From positions 2,356,001 to 2,420,000 of the forward strand of contig NZ_CP108143.1 of NCBI RefSeq assembly GCF_036206005.1: a DNA stretch of 64,000 bases, in the 5' to 3' direction. The notes below the pieces were generated by a model that was not told the DNA's origin, made no database searches, and worked only from the letters and a program-made list of their open reading frames with translations. The position numbers were made by a program, and so were the translations under genes. This stretch comes from Streptomyces sp. NBC_00178 (GTDB lineage Bacteria > Actinomycetota > Actinomycetes > Streptomycetales > Streptomycetaceae). Positions 26,020 to 35,284 of the stretch are shown here, piece by piece. Each line of letters begins with the position of its first letter. Position 1 is the first letter of the stretch.

Positions 26020-28731
26020 TCAGCGGCTGTCGCTGCCCCGGGATTCGGCGGCGGCGCGGCCCGCTTCCAGCCGGGCGACCGGAATGCGGAAGGGCGAGCA
26101 GGAGACGTAGTCCAGGCCCACCTCGTGGAAGAAGTGCACCGACTCCGGGTCTCCGCCGTGCTCCCCGCAGATGCCGAGCTTGAGGTCCGGGCGGGTGGCC
26201 CGGCCGGCCTCCACGGCGCTGCGCACGAGGGCGCCGACGCCGTCCTTGTCGATCGTCTCGAACGGCGACACCCCGAAGATGCCCTTCTCCAGGTACGCGG
26301 TGAAGAACGAGGCCTCGACGTCGTCGCGGGAGAAGCCCCACACCGTCTGGGTGAGGTCGTTCGTGCCGAAGGAGAAGAACTGCGCGGCCTCGGCGATCTG
26401 ACCGGCGGTCAGCGCGGCCCGGGGCAGTTCGATCATGGTGCCGATGGTCAGCCGCAGCTCCGTGCCGGTGGCCGCCTCGACCTCGGCGATGACCCGGTCG
26501 GCCTCCTCACGGACGATCTCCAGCTCCTGGACGGTGCCGACGAGCGGGATCATGATCTCGGCGCGGGGGTCGCCTTTGGCGTTCTTGCGCTGCGCGGCCG
26601 CCTCGGCGATCGCGCGGACCTGCATCGCGAACAGCCCCGGGATGACCAGGCCCAGGCGGACGCCGCGCAGCCCCAGCATCGGGTTCTGCTCGTGGAGCTT
26701 GTGCACGGCCTGCAGCAGGCGCAGGTCGTTCTCGTTGGCGTCCTTGCGGGACTCGGCGAGCGCGACACGCACCGAGAGCTCCGTGATGTCGGGCAGGAAC
26801 TCGTGCAGCGGCGGGTCGAGCAGCCGGACCGTGACGGGCAGCCCGTCCATGGACTCGAACAGCTCGATGAAGTCGGCCTTCTGGAGCGGCAGGAGGGCTT
26901 CCAGGGCGCTGTCACGCTCGTCGTCGGTGTCCGCGAGGATCAGCTTCTCGACCATCTCGCGGCGCTCGCCGAGGAACATGTGCTCGGTGCGGCACAGCCC
27001 GATGCCCTGGGCGCCGAAGCGGCGGGCCCGCGAGGCGTCCTCGGCGTTGTCCGCGTTCGCCCGTACCCGCAGCCGGCGTACCCGGTCGGCGTAGGCCATG
27101 ATGCGGTGCACGGCGGCGACGAGCTCGTCGGCGTCGTCGGCGCCCGCGTGCATGCGGCCCTCGAAGTACTCCACCACCGGGGACGGCACGACGGGGACCT
27201 CACCGAGGTACACCTTGCCGGTGGAGCCGTCGACGGAGACGAGGTCGCCCTCCTCGACGACGGTGTCCCCGACCGTGAGCCGGCGCCGCTTGGTGTCGAC
27301 CTCGATCTCCTCGGCGCCGCAGACACAGGTCTTGCCCATGCCCCGGGCGACGACGGCCGCGTGCGAGGTCTTGCCGCCGCGCGAGGTCAGGATCCCCTCG
27401 GCGGCGATCATGCCGTCGAGGTCGTCGGGGTTGGTCTCCCGGCGGATGAGGATGACCTTCTCGCCGGACCGCGACCACTTGACGGCGGTGTAGGAGTCGA
27501 AGACGGCCTTGCCGACGGCCGCACCGGGCGACGCGGCGATGCCGCGGCCGAGCAGCACACTGGCCGCGCCGTGGTCGAAGCGCGGGAACATCAGCTGCGC
27601 GAGCTGGGCCCCGTTGACCCGCTGGAGCGCCTCGGCCTCGTCGATGAGGCCCTGGTCGACGAGCTGGGTGGCGATCCGGAAGGCGGCACCGGCGGTGCGC
27701 TTGCCGACCCGGGTCTGCAGCATCCAGAGCTGGCCGCGCTCGATGGTGAACTCGATGTCGCAGAGATCCTTGTAGTGGGTCTCCAGCGTCTCCATGATCT
27801 TCATCAGCTGGTCGTACGACGCCTTGTCGATCGACTCCAGCTCAGCCAGCGGCACCGTGTTGCGGATACCCGCGACGACGTCCTCGCCCTGCGCGTTCTG
27901 GAGGTAGTCGCCGTAGACGCCCTGGTGACCGCTGGCCGGGTCACGGGTGAAGGCGACGCCCGTGCCGGAGTCGGGCCCGAGGTTCCCGAAGACCATCGAA
28001 CAGATGTTGACGGCGGTGCCGAGGTCGCCGGGGATGCGCTCCTGGCGGCGGTAGAGCTTGGCCCGGTCGGTGTTCCACGAGTCGAAGACCGCCTTTATGG
28101 CCAGGTCCATCTGCTCCCGCGGGTCCTGCGGGAAGCCGCGCCCGGCGTCCCGCTCCACGATCCTCTTGAACTCCGTGACCAGCTTCTTGAGGTCCGCCGC
28201 GTCGAGGTCCACGTCGACGGTGACGCCCTTGGCCTCCTTGGCGGCCTCCAGCGCCTCCTCGAAGAGCTCGCCGTCCACTCCGAGCACGGTCTTGCCGAAC
28301 ATCTGGATGAGACGGCGGTAGGAGTCCCAGGCGAAGCGGTCGTCCCCGGCCTGCGCGGCGAGGCCGACGACGGAGGCGTCGGAGAGGCCGATGTTGAGGA
28401 CCGTGTCCATCATCCCGGGCATCGAGAACTTGGCGCCGGAGCGGACCGAGACCAGCAGCGGGTCGTCGGCCTGGCCGAGCGTCTTGCCCATGCGCGCTTC
28501 GAGCGCCGCCAGGTGCGCACCCACCTCGTCGCGCAGCGCGGCCGGCTCGTCACCGCTGTCGAGGTAGACCTTGCACGCCTCGGTGGTGATCGTGAAGCCG
28601 GGAGGGACGGGAAGCCCGAGGTTGGTCATCTCCGCGAGGTTGGCGCCCTTGCCACCCAGAAGATCTTTCAGATCCTTGTTGCCCTCGGTGAAGTCGTAGA
28701 CGAACTTCTGGGGGTCTTTGTTTTCCGACAC
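26020..28731 (-). CDS. ppdK: Pyruvate, phosphate dikinase (903 aa)
   Basis: PPDK interconverts pyruvate + ATP + phosphate with PEP + AMP + PPi. The N-terminal nucleotide-binding domain starts FVYDFTEGNKDLKDLLGGKGANLAEMTNLGLPVPPGF. The phosphohistidine swivel domain has GGKTSHAAVVARGMGK with the catalytic His, and the C-terminal PEP/pyruvate domain ends with CGEHGGDP. The length is normal for bacterial PPDK. The start GTG 28731 (SENKDPQKF) has GGAG about ten bases upstream; a longer frame back to 28833 runs into the repeat-rich leader and is unlikely. It probably supplies PEP during growth on C3 compounds or runs in reverse when PPi is high. Confidence 0.95.
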   Translation of the reverse strand: MSENKDPQKFVYDFTEGNKDLKDLLGGKGANLAEMTNLGLPVPPGFTITTEACKVYLDSGDEPAALRDEVGAHLAALEARMGKTLGQADDPLLVSVRSGAKFSMPGMMDTVLNIGLSDASVVGLAAQAGDDRFAWDSYRRLIQMFGKTVLGVDGELFEEALEAAKEAKGVTVDVDLDAADLKKLVTEFKRIVERDAGRGFPQDPREQMDLAIKAVFDSWNTDRAKLYRRQERIPGDLGTAVNICSMVFGNLGPDSGTGVAFTRDPASGHQGVYGDYLQNAQGEDVVAGIRNTVPLAELESIDKASYDQLMKIMETLETHYKDLCDIEFTIERGQLWMLQTRVGKRTAGAAFRIATQLVDQGLIDEAEALQRVNGAQLAQLMFPRFDHGAASVLLGRGIAASPGAAVGKAVFDSYTAVKWSRSGEKVILIRRETNPDDLDGMIAAEGILTSRGGKTSHAAVVARGMGKTCVCGAEEIEVDTKRRRLTVGDTVVEEGDLVSVDGSTGKVYLGEVPVVPSPVVEYFEGRMHAGADDADELVAAVHRIMAYADRVRRLRVRANADNAEDASRARRFGAQGIGLCRTEHMFLGERREMVEKLILADTDDERDSALEALLPLQKADFIELFESMDGLPVTVRLLDPPLHEFLPDITELSVRVALAESRKDANENDLRLLQAVHKLHEQNPMLGLRGVRLGLVIPGLFAMQVRAIAEAAAQRKNAKGDPRAEIMIPLVGTVQELEIVREEADRVIAEVEAATGTELRLTIGTMIELPRAALTAGQIAEAAQFFSFGTNDLTQTVWGFSRDDVEASFFTAYLEKGIFGVSPFETIDKDGVGALVRSAVEAGRATRPDLKLGICGEHGGDPESVHFFHEVGLDYVSCSPFRIPVARLEAGRAAAESRGSDSR

Positions 28732-29240
28732 GGGTCTCGACTCCTCGAGGACGCGGTGGCTGCCCTGACGGCGAGGAACATACCCAGATCGAAGGTGTCT
28801 GGGTACGGCCACTTGCGCGTCGTGAGGTCTCAACCACCCGTCCGCCAGCAGATCGAAAGTGGCGCGGCATCAGGGTCCGACAGCCGCCCGCGTTCACCTC
28901 TTGAACGCAAAACCACCGAGCGTGCACGTCATCGGGGTGAATCCACACGCACAGTGCCGGAAGCCTTGATCGATCAAAGTGAAGTTGCCTGGCACCCAGT
29001 GCCGTCATTTGAGAAGTACAGTCGCACTTCACGCGCTCATCTGAGCCAAACTGTTCTCAGGGGTGGCGAGAATCACGCCCTCGGGTGCGCTCAGATGTCA
29101 CCATCCGGACGCCCTCCGGGCTGATGGACGTCACTCCACCGGCACACAGTGAGCGCGAGGAGTCACCGGACGGCGTGCGCCACGGGCGCGCGGGGACGCC
29201 CACCGTCGATTCTCGGCGGAATCGCCCGGATCACGCGAAA
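28732..29240 (-). promoter_or_regulatory. Long (about 510-base) ppdK upstream regulatory region
   Basis: No gene is seen. Elements visible: an inverted repeat TACCCAGA-N9-TCTGGGTA (28781-28805); the 13-base direct repeat CAGATCGAA(G/A)GTG at 28785 and 28849; the 12-bp palindrome TTGATCGATCAA (28966-28977); and GAAGT-N8-ACTTC (29013-29030). It is A/T-richer than its surroundings, as promoter regions are. Confidence 0.55.
28781..28805 (-). repeat. Inverted repeat TACCCAGA-N9-TCTGGGTA in the ppdK leader
   Basis: Two perfect 8-base arms lie about 50 bases before the ppdK start codon. It could be a dyad operator or an mRNA hairpin. Confidence 0.6.
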
Positions 29241-29266
29241 CGAGCCCGCTCACATGAGCGGGCTCG
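29241..29266 (-). terminator. Terminator of dusB
   Basis: A 12-bp perfect stem CGAGCCCGCTCA/TGAGCGGGCTCG with a 2-base centre lies about 40 bases after the dusB stop. Confidence 0.7.
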
Positions 29267-29304
29267 TCATGGGGCACTCGGTGCCGTCGCGAGGGAGGTA
29301 CGGC

Positions 29305-30453
29305 TCAGCCGCCTGAGGTGTCCAGCTCGGCGTCGGCGCCCACGCCCGCGCAGTCGTTGGGGTCGTCGAGCCAGCCGTCCGGCAGGGCCACCCGGTTGTT
29401 GCCCGAGGTGCGCCCGCGGGGGCCGTCCGCGCCCTCCGGCCACGGCTGGTCGAGGTCCAGGCGGTGGAGCTGCCCGGACAGTTCCTCCAGCGTCGATGTG
29501 ACCGCGAGGCACTTGCGCATCTCCGAGCCGACGGCGAAGCCCTTGAGATACCAGGCCACGTGCTTGCGGAAGTCGATCACCCCGCGGCTCTCGTCGCCCA
29601 TCCACTCCCCCAGCAGCGTGGCGTGACGCACCATGACGCCGGCCACCTCGCGCAGGCTCGGCCTCTGCCTCGCACCCGTGCCGTCGAAGGCGCCGGCCAG
29701 GTCACCGAAGAGCCAGGGCCGCCCGAGGCAGCCTCGGCCCACGACCACTCCGTCGCAGCCCGTCTCACGCATCATCCGCTGCGCGTCCTCGGCGCTCCAG
29801 ACATCGCCGTTGCCGAGGACGGGGATCTCCGGAACGTGCTCCTTGAGCCGTGCGACGGCGTCCCAGTCGGCCGTGCCGCCGTAGTGCTGGGCGGTGGTCC
29901 TGCCGTGCAGGGCGACGGCGCTGATGCCCTCCTCGACCGCGATGCGGCCGGCGTCGAGGTAGGTCATGTGGTCGTCGTCGATGCCCTTGCGCATCTTGAT
30001 CGTGACCGGGAGGTCGCCCGCCTGCGCGACGGCCTCGCGGAGGATCGCACGCAGCAGCGGCCGCTTGTACGGGAGCGCGGAGCCGCCGCCCTTGCGGGTG
30101 ACCTTGGGGACCGGACAGCCGAAGTTGAGGTCGATGTGGTCCGCGAGATCCTCGTCGACGATCATCCGGACCGCCTTGCCCACGATGGCCGGGTCCACTC
30201 CGTAGAGCTGGACGGAGCGCAGCGTCTCGCTCGCGTCGAAGTGGATGAGCTGCATCGTCTTCTCGTTGCGCTCGACCAGGGCGCGCGTGGTGATCATCTC
30301 GCTGACGAACAGTCCCCTGTCCCCGGAGAACTCGCGGCAGAGCGTGCGGAAGGGAGCGTTGGTGATGCCCGCCATGGGGGCGAGCACGACCGGCGCCTGC
30401 ACGGTGTGCGGGCCGATCCGGAGCGCGGGGGGAGCGGGAGCGAGCGTGGTCAT
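29305..30453 (-). CDS. dusB: tRNA-dihydrouridine synthase, DusB type (382 aa)
   Basis: This FMN enzyme reduces specific uridines in the tRNA D-loop. VVLAPMAGITNAPFRTLCRE starts the TIM barrel, and the catalytic Cys113 is in DLNFGCPVPKVTRKGGGSAL. ALHGRTTAQHYGGTADWDAV and VLGNGDVWSAEDA complete the FMN site. The C-terminal helical tRNA-binding domain includes FRKHVAWYLKGF. The start ATG 30453 follows a GACAAT -10-like hexamer (rc of 30460-30465) by six bases with no RBS, so a leaderless transcript is likely. Monocistronic, with a terminator directly downstream. Confidence 0.95.
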   Translation of the reverse strand: MTTLAPAPPALRIGPHTVQAPVVLAPMAGITNAPFRTLCREFSGDRGLFVSEMITTRALVERNEKTMQLIHFDASETLRSVQLYGVDPAIVGKAVRMIVDEDLADHIDLNFGCPVPKVTRKGGGSALPYKRPLLRAILREAVAQAGDLPVTIKMRKGIDDDHMTYLDAGRIAVEEGISAVALHGRTTAQHYGGTADWDAVARLKEHVPEIPVLGNGDVWSAEDAQRMMRETGCDGVVVGRGCLGRPWLFGDLAGAFDGTGARQRPSLREVAGVMVRHATLLGEWMGDESRGVIDFRKHVAWYLKGFAVGSEMRKCLAVTSTLEELSGQLHRLDLDQPWPEGADGPRGRTSGNNRVALPDGWLDDPNDCAGVGADAELDTSGG

Positions 30454-30498
30454 GAGCCCATTGTCCCGTACCCGGCGCGAGGCCCGGATACCGCCCGC

Positions 30499-31359
30499 TC
30501 AGGCATCGGCGAGGGCCGACTCCAGCAGCCGCTCCAGCCCCTGCCGGGACTCCTCGTCCGCGGGCACGTACGTCACCATGCGCGGCCCCGGGGAGGGGCC
30601 GAGCCACAGGTCGGTGTGGTCGAGGCGCAGCGGGCCGACCCGGGCGTTGTGGAACAGCTTGGTGCGGTTGGCCGTCCCGACGACCTCGTGGCGGGCCCAG
30701 ATCTCGGCGAAGTCCGGTGCGGCCCCCAGCCGCCCGAGCAGCGCCTTCCAGGCGGGCTCGGCGAGGTGCCCCGCCATGGCTCCGCGGAACTTCGCGGTCA
30801 TCAGGCGGTGCGCCGCCGGGAGGTCGGCGACGGCGGCCCGCCAGTCCTCGTTCGTGAAGGCGAGGATCATGCAGTTGCGGTCCTCGGGTGCGATGTCGTC
30901 CAGGTCGCAGAGCAGCCGCCCGTACGTGCGGTTGTACGCGAGGATGTCGTAGCGGCTGTTCTGGACGCAGGCCGGGAAGGGCTCCAGGCGCGTGAGCAGT
31001 TCCCGCAGAGCCGGGGTGACGCCGGTGCAGTCGGCCCCGGGGGCCGGGTCGACGGCCCCCGCCAGCGAGAAGAGGTGGGTGCGCTCGCCGCGGTCGAGGA
31101 GCAGGGCGCCGGCCAGCGCGTCGAGGACCTGGGGCGAGACCTGGATGTCACGCGCCTGCTCCAGCCACGTGTACCAGGTGACGCCCACGGCCGACAGCTG
31201 CGCGACCTCCTCGCGCCGGAGCCCCGGGGTGCGCCTGCGGCGCCCGCGCGGCAGCCCGACCTGCTCGGGGGTGATGCGCTCGCGGCGGCTGCGGAGGAAC
31301 CCCGCGAGTTCGTGCCGTCTGGCGCCGGACCCGGGTACCTCGGGGCTCACGGTCGTCAT
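30499..31359 (-). CDS. XRE-family regulator with MmyB-like ligand domain (286 aa)
   Basis: The N-terminal helix-turn-helix (LAGFLRSRRERITPEQVGL, LRREEVAQLSAVGVTWYTWLEQARDIQVSPQVLDALAGAL) is followed by an MmyB-like ligand-binding region. That region has PAFVQN-like CVQNSRYDILAYNRTYGRLLCD and TAKFRGAMAGHLAEPAWKALLGRL. Such proteins usually repress a divergent dehydrogenase or exporter gene and respond to fatty acids or drugs. Here the divergent gene is an MFS exporter, and the 101-base intergenic region contains CCAGG-type repeats. The start ATG 31359 has a GGGAGG stretch immediately upstream. Confidence 0.88.
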   Translation of the reverse strand: MTTVSPEVPGSGARRHELAGFLRSRRERITPEQVGLPRGRRRRTPGLRREEVAQLSAVGVTWYTWLEQARDIQVSPQVLDALAGALLLDRGERTHLFSLAGAVDPAPGADCTGVTPALRELLTRLEPFPACVQNSRYDILAYNRTYGRLLCDLDDIAPEDRNCMILAFTNEDWRAAVADLPAAHRLMTAKFRGAMAGHLAEPAWKALLGRLGAAPDFAEIWARHEVVGTANRTKLFHNARVGPLRLDHTDLWLGPSPGPRMVTYVPADEESRQGLERLLESALADA

Positions 31360-31404
31360 CCTCCCAGCCTGCCGGACGCCCCGACGCGCTGCCAGGTGCT
31401 CCTG

Positions 31405-31433
31405 CTACCAGGATAAGGAGACTCTGGTACCAG
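31405..31433. promoter_or_regulatory. Putative operator between XRE regulator and MFS gene
   Basis: The palindrome CTGGTACCAG (31424-31433) and a TACCAGG copy (31406-31412) lie in the divergent promoter region. A further CCAGG occurs at 31392. This is probably the binding site of the XRE/MmyB-type regulator. Confidence 0.5.
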
Positions 31434-31460
31434 GCTGCGGGCTCCCCCAGAGTCGGTGGT

Positions 31461-32930
31461 GTGAGTGAATCCTCTGTACTGACGAACACGACCCCCGACG
31501 GCATCACCGCGGCGCGGCACCACCATCCGGCACCGGTGCTCGGGACGCTCGGGCTGTTCACCGTGCTGCTCGGCGGGGCGCTGCCGCTCGTCGACTTCTT
31601 CATCGTCAACGTCGCCCTGCCCACCATCGACCACGACCTGGCCGCGGGCCCCGCCCTCCTCGAACTGGTCGTCGCGGGCTACGGGCTGGCGTACGCCGTG
31701 CTGCTCGTCCTCGGCGGGCGCCTCGGCGACATGGCGGGCCGCCGAAGGCTCTTCCTGGCGGGGATGGCCGCCTTCGGTCTCACCTCGCTCGCCTGCGGGC
31801 TGGCACCGGACGCCTGGACCCTGGTCGGGGCGCGGGTGGCGCAGGGCGCGTCCGCCGCGCTGATGCTCCCCCAGGTTCTGGCGACCATCCAGGCGGCGAC
31901 GGCCGGCCACCGCAGGGCGCGGGCCATGAGCCTGTACGGGGCGACGGCCGGGCTGTCGATGGTCGCGGGCCAGATCCTCGGCGGCGTCCTGGTCTCGGCC
32001 GCCCCGCTGTCCGCGGTGTTCGGTGCGAGCGCGGGCTGGCGCTCGGTGTTCCTCGTGAACGTCCCGGTCGCCGCGGTGGGTCTGCTCCTGGCCGCCCGCT
32101 CGGTGCCGGAGACGCGTTCGGAGCGGCCCGCCCCCGTCGACGTACCGGGCACCCTGCTCCTCGCCACCGCCCTGACGGCTCTGCTCGCACCGCTGACGGA
32201 GGGGCGCGCGGCGGGGTGGCCCCTGTGGACCTGGCTGTCCCTGGCGCTGTTCCCGTTCGCCGCGGTGGCCTTCTGGCGGGTGGAGCGGCGGGCCGACGCG
32301 CGGGGGCGGACGCCGCTGGTGCCGCCGAGCCTGCTGCGGCTGGACTCGCTGCGGCGCGGCCTGATCCTGGTGGTGCCCTTCTCCGTCGGCTTCGGCGGCT
32401 TCATGTTCGTGATAGCGGTCGCCCTGCAGCAGGGCCTGCGGATGGGTCCCGCCACCGCGGGGCTGTCCCTGGCCCCGATGGCCGCCGCCTTCTTCGCGGC
32501 CTCCCTGGCAGGTCCCCGGCTGGTCCGGCGCTTCGGCAGCCGGGTCGTGACGGCCGGAGGGCTGATCCAGGCCGTGGGCGTCACCGTGCTGGCGCTGACC
32601 GTGTGGCGAGGCTGGCCGGACCTCGGTCTGCTCGGCCTGCTTCCCGGCATGGCGGTCGCGGGACTGGGCCAGGGGCTCCAACTCCCCGTGCTCTTCAGGA
32701 TCGTGCTGTCGGACGTGCCGTCCGAGCGGGCCGGGGTGGGCGGCGGTGTGATGACGACGACCCAGCAGGCGTCGCTGGCGCTCGGGGTCGCCACGCTCGG
32801 CACGCTGTTCCTCGGCGTGGCTCCGGGCGCGGGCATGCGGGACGCACTGGTCATGACGCTGCTGGTGCAGTTGGCGGCCGTCGTCCTGACCGTCCTGCTG
32901 AGCCTGCGGCTCCCCCGCACGGTGGGGTGA
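31461..32930 (+). CDS. MFS drug:H+ antiporter, DHA2 (14-TMS) family (489 aa)
   Basis: The N-terminal half has VDFFIVNVALPTIDHDLA, the loop motif GGRLGDMAGRRRLFLAG after TM2, and the drug-antiporter segment LYGATAGLSMVAGQILGGVLV (motif C-like). About 14 transmembrane helices are predicted by eye, consistent with EmrB/QacA exporters. It is divergent from an XRE regulator, so substrate-induced efflux under that regulator is likely. GTG 31461 is the start. The substrate is unknown. Confidence 0.88.
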   Translation: MSESSVLTNTTPDGITAARHHHPAPVLGTLGLFTVLLGGALPLVDFFIVNVALPTIDHDLAAGPALLELVVAGYGLAYAVLLVLGGRLGDMAGRRRLFLAGMAAFGLTSLACGLAPDAWTLVGARVAQGASAALMLPQVLATIQAATAGHRRARAMSLYGATAGLSMVAGQILGGVLVSAAPLSAVFGASAGWRSVFLVNVPVAAVGLLLAARSVPETRSERPAPVDVPGTLLLATALTALLAPLTEGRAAGWPLWTWLSLALFPFAAVAFWRVERRADARGRTPLVPPSLLRLDSLRRGLILVVPFSVGFGGFMFVIAVALQQGLRMGPATAGLSLAPMAAAFFAASLAGPRLVRRFGSRVVTAGGLIQAVGVTVLALTVWRGWPDLGLLGLLPGMAVAGLGQGLQLPVLFRIVLSDVPSERAGVGGGVMTTTQQASLALGVATLGTLFLGVAPGAGMRDALVMTLLVQLAAVVLTVLLSLRLPRTVG

Positions 32931-32971
32931 GAACGCGGACGGTGACACGCACACGGCGGGGTGGACGCGAC

Positions 32972-33005
32972 GCGGGCCCGGATCACCGAGGTGATCCGGG
33001 CCCGC
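32972..33005. terminator. Bidirectional terminator between MFS and DUF6243 genes
   Basis: A 16-bp perfect stem (32972-32987 with 32990-33005) lies between convergent stop codons. Confidence 0.75.
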
Positions 33006-33029
33006 GCTCGTACGGGTGGCGCGAGGAGG

Positions 33030-33233
33030 TCAGCTCCCGGCCGGCGCGTCCCCGGCCGGTGCGGCATCGGCCGACCCGGCGCGCTCACGCATCTTGCGCA
33101 CCAGCTCCTGCTTCTTGTCCTCGGCGGCCTTGCGGTCCTTGTCGCGCGCGGGACCGGCGCCCTGCTGTTCGGCGCGGGACAGCTTCTTGCGCTGTCCGCC
33201 CACACCGAGGAGGTTGTTGCGGCTCTTGGCCAC
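33030..33233 (-). CDS. Small basic protein, DUF6243-like (67 aa)
   Basis: The protein starts (GTG)AKSRNNLLGVGGQRKKLSR and continues as a highly charged Lys/Arg/Glu-rich, probably helical chain. It ends in an Ala/Gly-rich tail. It matches the DUF6243 proteins widespread in Streptomyces as I remember them; the function is unknown, and nucleic-acid binding is possible from the charge. GTG 33233 is chosen because GGGAGA lies six bases upstream; the frame is open for 17 more codons without support. It is flanked by hairpins on both sides. Confidence 0.75.
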   Translation of the reverse strand: MAKSRNNLLGVGGQRKKLSRAEQQGAGPARDKDRKAAEDKKQELVRKMRERAGSADAAPAGDAPAGS

Positions 33234-33302
33234 GGGGTTCTCCCATTCGTGGTGAGAAGTGAGTCCGGGGTGACCGGAGATCACCTGGGGATCGGTTCGA
33301 CG

Positions 33303-33327
33303 GTGACGGGCGGCGAGGGCCCGTCAC
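33303..33327 (-). terminator. Hairpin downstream of the 67-aa Cys/His protein
   Basis: A 9-bp stem GTGACGGGC/GCCCGTCAC with a 7-base loop lies about 100 bases past the stop codon at 33429. Confidence 0.45.
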
Positions 33328-33428
33328 ACGCTCACTCGTAGATCTGGAAGAACGAGGACATGACGAAAAGGTACCCCGGCGCAGGAGATGCCTCATCCGG
33401 TTATTCTCGGCGCGGCCGGGACGCCGGT

Positions 33429-33632
33429 TCAGGCGCTCGGGTCGACCGTCGCCTGATGGGCCTCGGTGAGGTGCTCCTCCGCCTTCAGCCAGGGCAGGAA
33501 CTGCGCCGTCCTGCGCCACCCGCAGGTGTCGCAGGCGAGCTGGCGCTGCATCCCCGACTTCCGTACGTGGACGACGTGTTCACGGCCGTGCTGGTCCCAT
33601 CTGCTGACCTTGCTCGTGGTCATGGACGGCAT
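33429..33632 (-). CDS. Small putative zinc-binding protein (67 aa)
   Basis: This is a short protein with a possible C2H2-like metal site: CDTCGWRRTAQFLPWLKAEEHLTEAHQ contains C-x2-C followed by two His. The N-terminal part (SRWDQHGREHVVHVRKSGMQRQLA) is beta-like. I do not recognise a named family. The start ATG 33632 is supported by GGGGAGG five bases upstream; ATG 33623 is an alternative. It follows glyS on the same strand, but a strong terminator separates them. Confidence 0.7.
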   Translation of the reverse strand: MPSMTTSKVSRWDQHGREHVVHVRKSGMQRQLACDTCGWRRTAQFLPWLKAEEHLTEAHQATVDPSA

Positions 33633-33670
33633 CCTGGCCTCCCCTGTGGACGAGTGCGCCCAGTGTGCAC

Positions 33671-33707
33671 GAAGCCCCCGGTTCCGCAGACCGGAACCGG
33701 GGGCTTC
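33671..33707 (-). terminator. Terminator of glyS
   Basis: A 16-bp perfect stem (33671-33686 with 33692-33707) and 5-base loop begins 17 bases after the glyS stop. The arms start with GAAGCCCCC. Confidence 0.8.
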
Positions 33708-33723
33708 GTCACGTGCGACCGGG

Positions 33724-35106
33724 TCAGCAGCCCAGCAGACGGGAGCCGAGGTAGCCCTGGATCTGGTCCAGGGAGACGCGCTCCTGCTTCATGGTGTCGC
33801 GCTCGCGCACGGTCACCGCGTTGTCGTCGAGGGTGTCGAAGTCGACGGTGACGCAGAACGGCGTACCGATCTCGTCCTGACGGCGGTAGCGGCGGCCGAT
33901 GGCACCCGCGTCGTCGAACTCGATGTTCCAGTTCTGCCGCAGGTCCGCGGCGAGGCCCTTGGCCTTCGGCGACAGCTGCGCGTTGCGGGACAGCGGCAGG
34001 ACGGCGACCTTGACCGGCGCCAGGCGCGGGTCGAGGCGCATCACGGCACGCTTCTCCATGACGCCCTTGGCGTTGGGCGCCTCGTCCTCGCTGTAGGCGT
34101 CGAGGAGGAAGGCCAGCATCGAGCGGCCGACACCGGCCGCCGGCTCGATGACGTAGGGCGTGTAGCGCTCGCCCTTCTCCTGGTCGAAGTAGACGAGGTC
34201 CGTGCCGGACGCCTCGGAGTGCGCCTTGAGGTCGTAGTCGGTGCGGTTGGCGACACCCTCCAGCTCGCCCCACTCGCTGCCGCCGAAGCGGAAGCGGTAC
34301 TCGATGTCAGCGGTGCGCTTGGAGTAGTGGGAGAGCTTCTCCTTCGGGTGCTCGAACCACCGCATGTTCTCCTCGCGCAGGCCCAGGCCGGTGTACCAGT
34401 TCCAGCGCTGCTCCATCCAGTACTCCTGCCACTGCTCGTCCTCGCCCGGCTTGACGAAGAACTCCATCTCCATCTGCTCGAACTCGCGCGTGCGGAAGAT
34501 GAAGTTGCCCGGAGTGATCTCGTTCCGGAAGGACTTGCCCATCTGCGCGATGCCGAACGGCGGCTTCTTGCGCGAGGTCTGCTGCACCTGGCCGAAGTTG
34601 GTGAAGATGCCCTGGGCGGTCTCGGGGCGCAGGTAGGCGACCGAGCCGGTGTCCTGGGTCGGGCCGAGGTGGGTGGAGAGGAGACCCGAGAAGGCCTTGG
34701 GCTCGGTGAAGGTGCCCTTGTTGCCGCAGTTGGGGCAGTTGAGGTCGGCCAGGCCGTTGACGGGCGGCTTGCCGTGCTTCTCCTCGTACGCCTCCTCCAG
34801 GTGGTCGGCGCGGTAGCGCTTGTGGCAGGAGGTGCACTCGGTGAGCGGGTCCGAGAAGGTGGCGACGTGGCCGGAGGCGACCCAGACCTCGGGGGCAAGG
34901 ATGACCGACGAGTCGAGACCGACCACGTCCTCGCGCGCGGTGACCATGTAGCGCCACCACTGGCGCTTGAGGTTCTCCTTCAGCTCGACGCCGAGCGGCC
35001 CGTAGTCCCAGGCGGCCTTCTGACCGCCGTAGATCTCACTGGAGGGGTAGACGAAGCCACGGCGCTTGCTCAGGCTGACGATGGTGTCGATCTTGTCGGC
35101 GGCCAC
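33724..35106 (-). CDS. glyS: Glycyl-tRNA synthetase, dimeric type (460 aa)
   Basis: This class II synthetase is of the homodimeric (bacterial/eukaryotic-like) GlyRS type. [23 protein letters not shown] opens the catalytic domain. A zinc-like pair set ([22 protein letters not shown]) is inserted, motif 2 is [25 protein letters not shown], motif 3 is [11 protein letters not shown], and an anticodon-binding domain follows. Length 460 aa is exactly typical. GTG 35106 has GAAGAGAG upstream; the extra 55 in-frame codons before it look non-coding. It is divergent from the zinc uptake operon. Confidence 0.97.
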   Translation of the reverse strand: MAADKIDTIVSLSKRRGFVYPSSEIYGGQKAAWDYGPLGVELKENLKRQWWRYMVTAREDVVGLDSSVILAPEVWVASGHVATFSDPLTECTSCHKRYRADHLEEAYEEKHGKPPVNGLADLNCPNCGNKGTFTEPKAFSGLLSTHLGPTQDTGSVAYLRPETAQGIFTNFGQVQQTSRKKPPFGIAQMGKSFRNEITPGNFIFRTREFEQMEMEFFVKPGEDEQWQEYWMEQRWNWYTGLGLREENMRWFEHPKEKLSHYSKRTADIEYRFRFGGSEWGELEGVANRTDYDLKAHSEASGTDLVYFDQEKGERYTPYVIEPAAGVGRSMLAFLLDAYSEDEAPNAKGVMEKRAVMRLDPRLAPVKVAVLPLSRNAQLSPKAKGLAADLRQNWNIEFDDAGAIGRRYRRQDEIGTPFCVTVDFDTLDDNAVTVRERDTMKQERVSLDQIQGYLGSRLLGC

Positions 35107-35284
35107 GGTGCTCTCTTCATTACGACGGCGGAACGGGACAGGGGCGGCGCGGAGCCTCGCTGAGGGGATGCGCGCGAGGCGGGCGGGCGAATGCCCCAGA
35201 TTACCGGCGGGCGCACCCCCCGGATCAAATCGGTGGGGCGCATAGCGGTACCAGGGCTGCGATCCGGGCATCTCATCAGCCTTG

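Noticed and set aside
28732..28833. A 34-codon longer N-terminus of ppdK
   Set aside because: It runs through the inverted and direct repeats of the leader and is unlike PPDK N-termini, while GTG 28731 gives a normal start and has a GGAG upstream.
26125..29124. A roughly 1000-codon open frame on the plus strand antisense to ppdK
   Set aside because: It is an antisense shadow of the strongly conserved ppdK frame. High GC at third positions removes stop codons on the other strand, and the translation is low-complexity with no recognisable domain.
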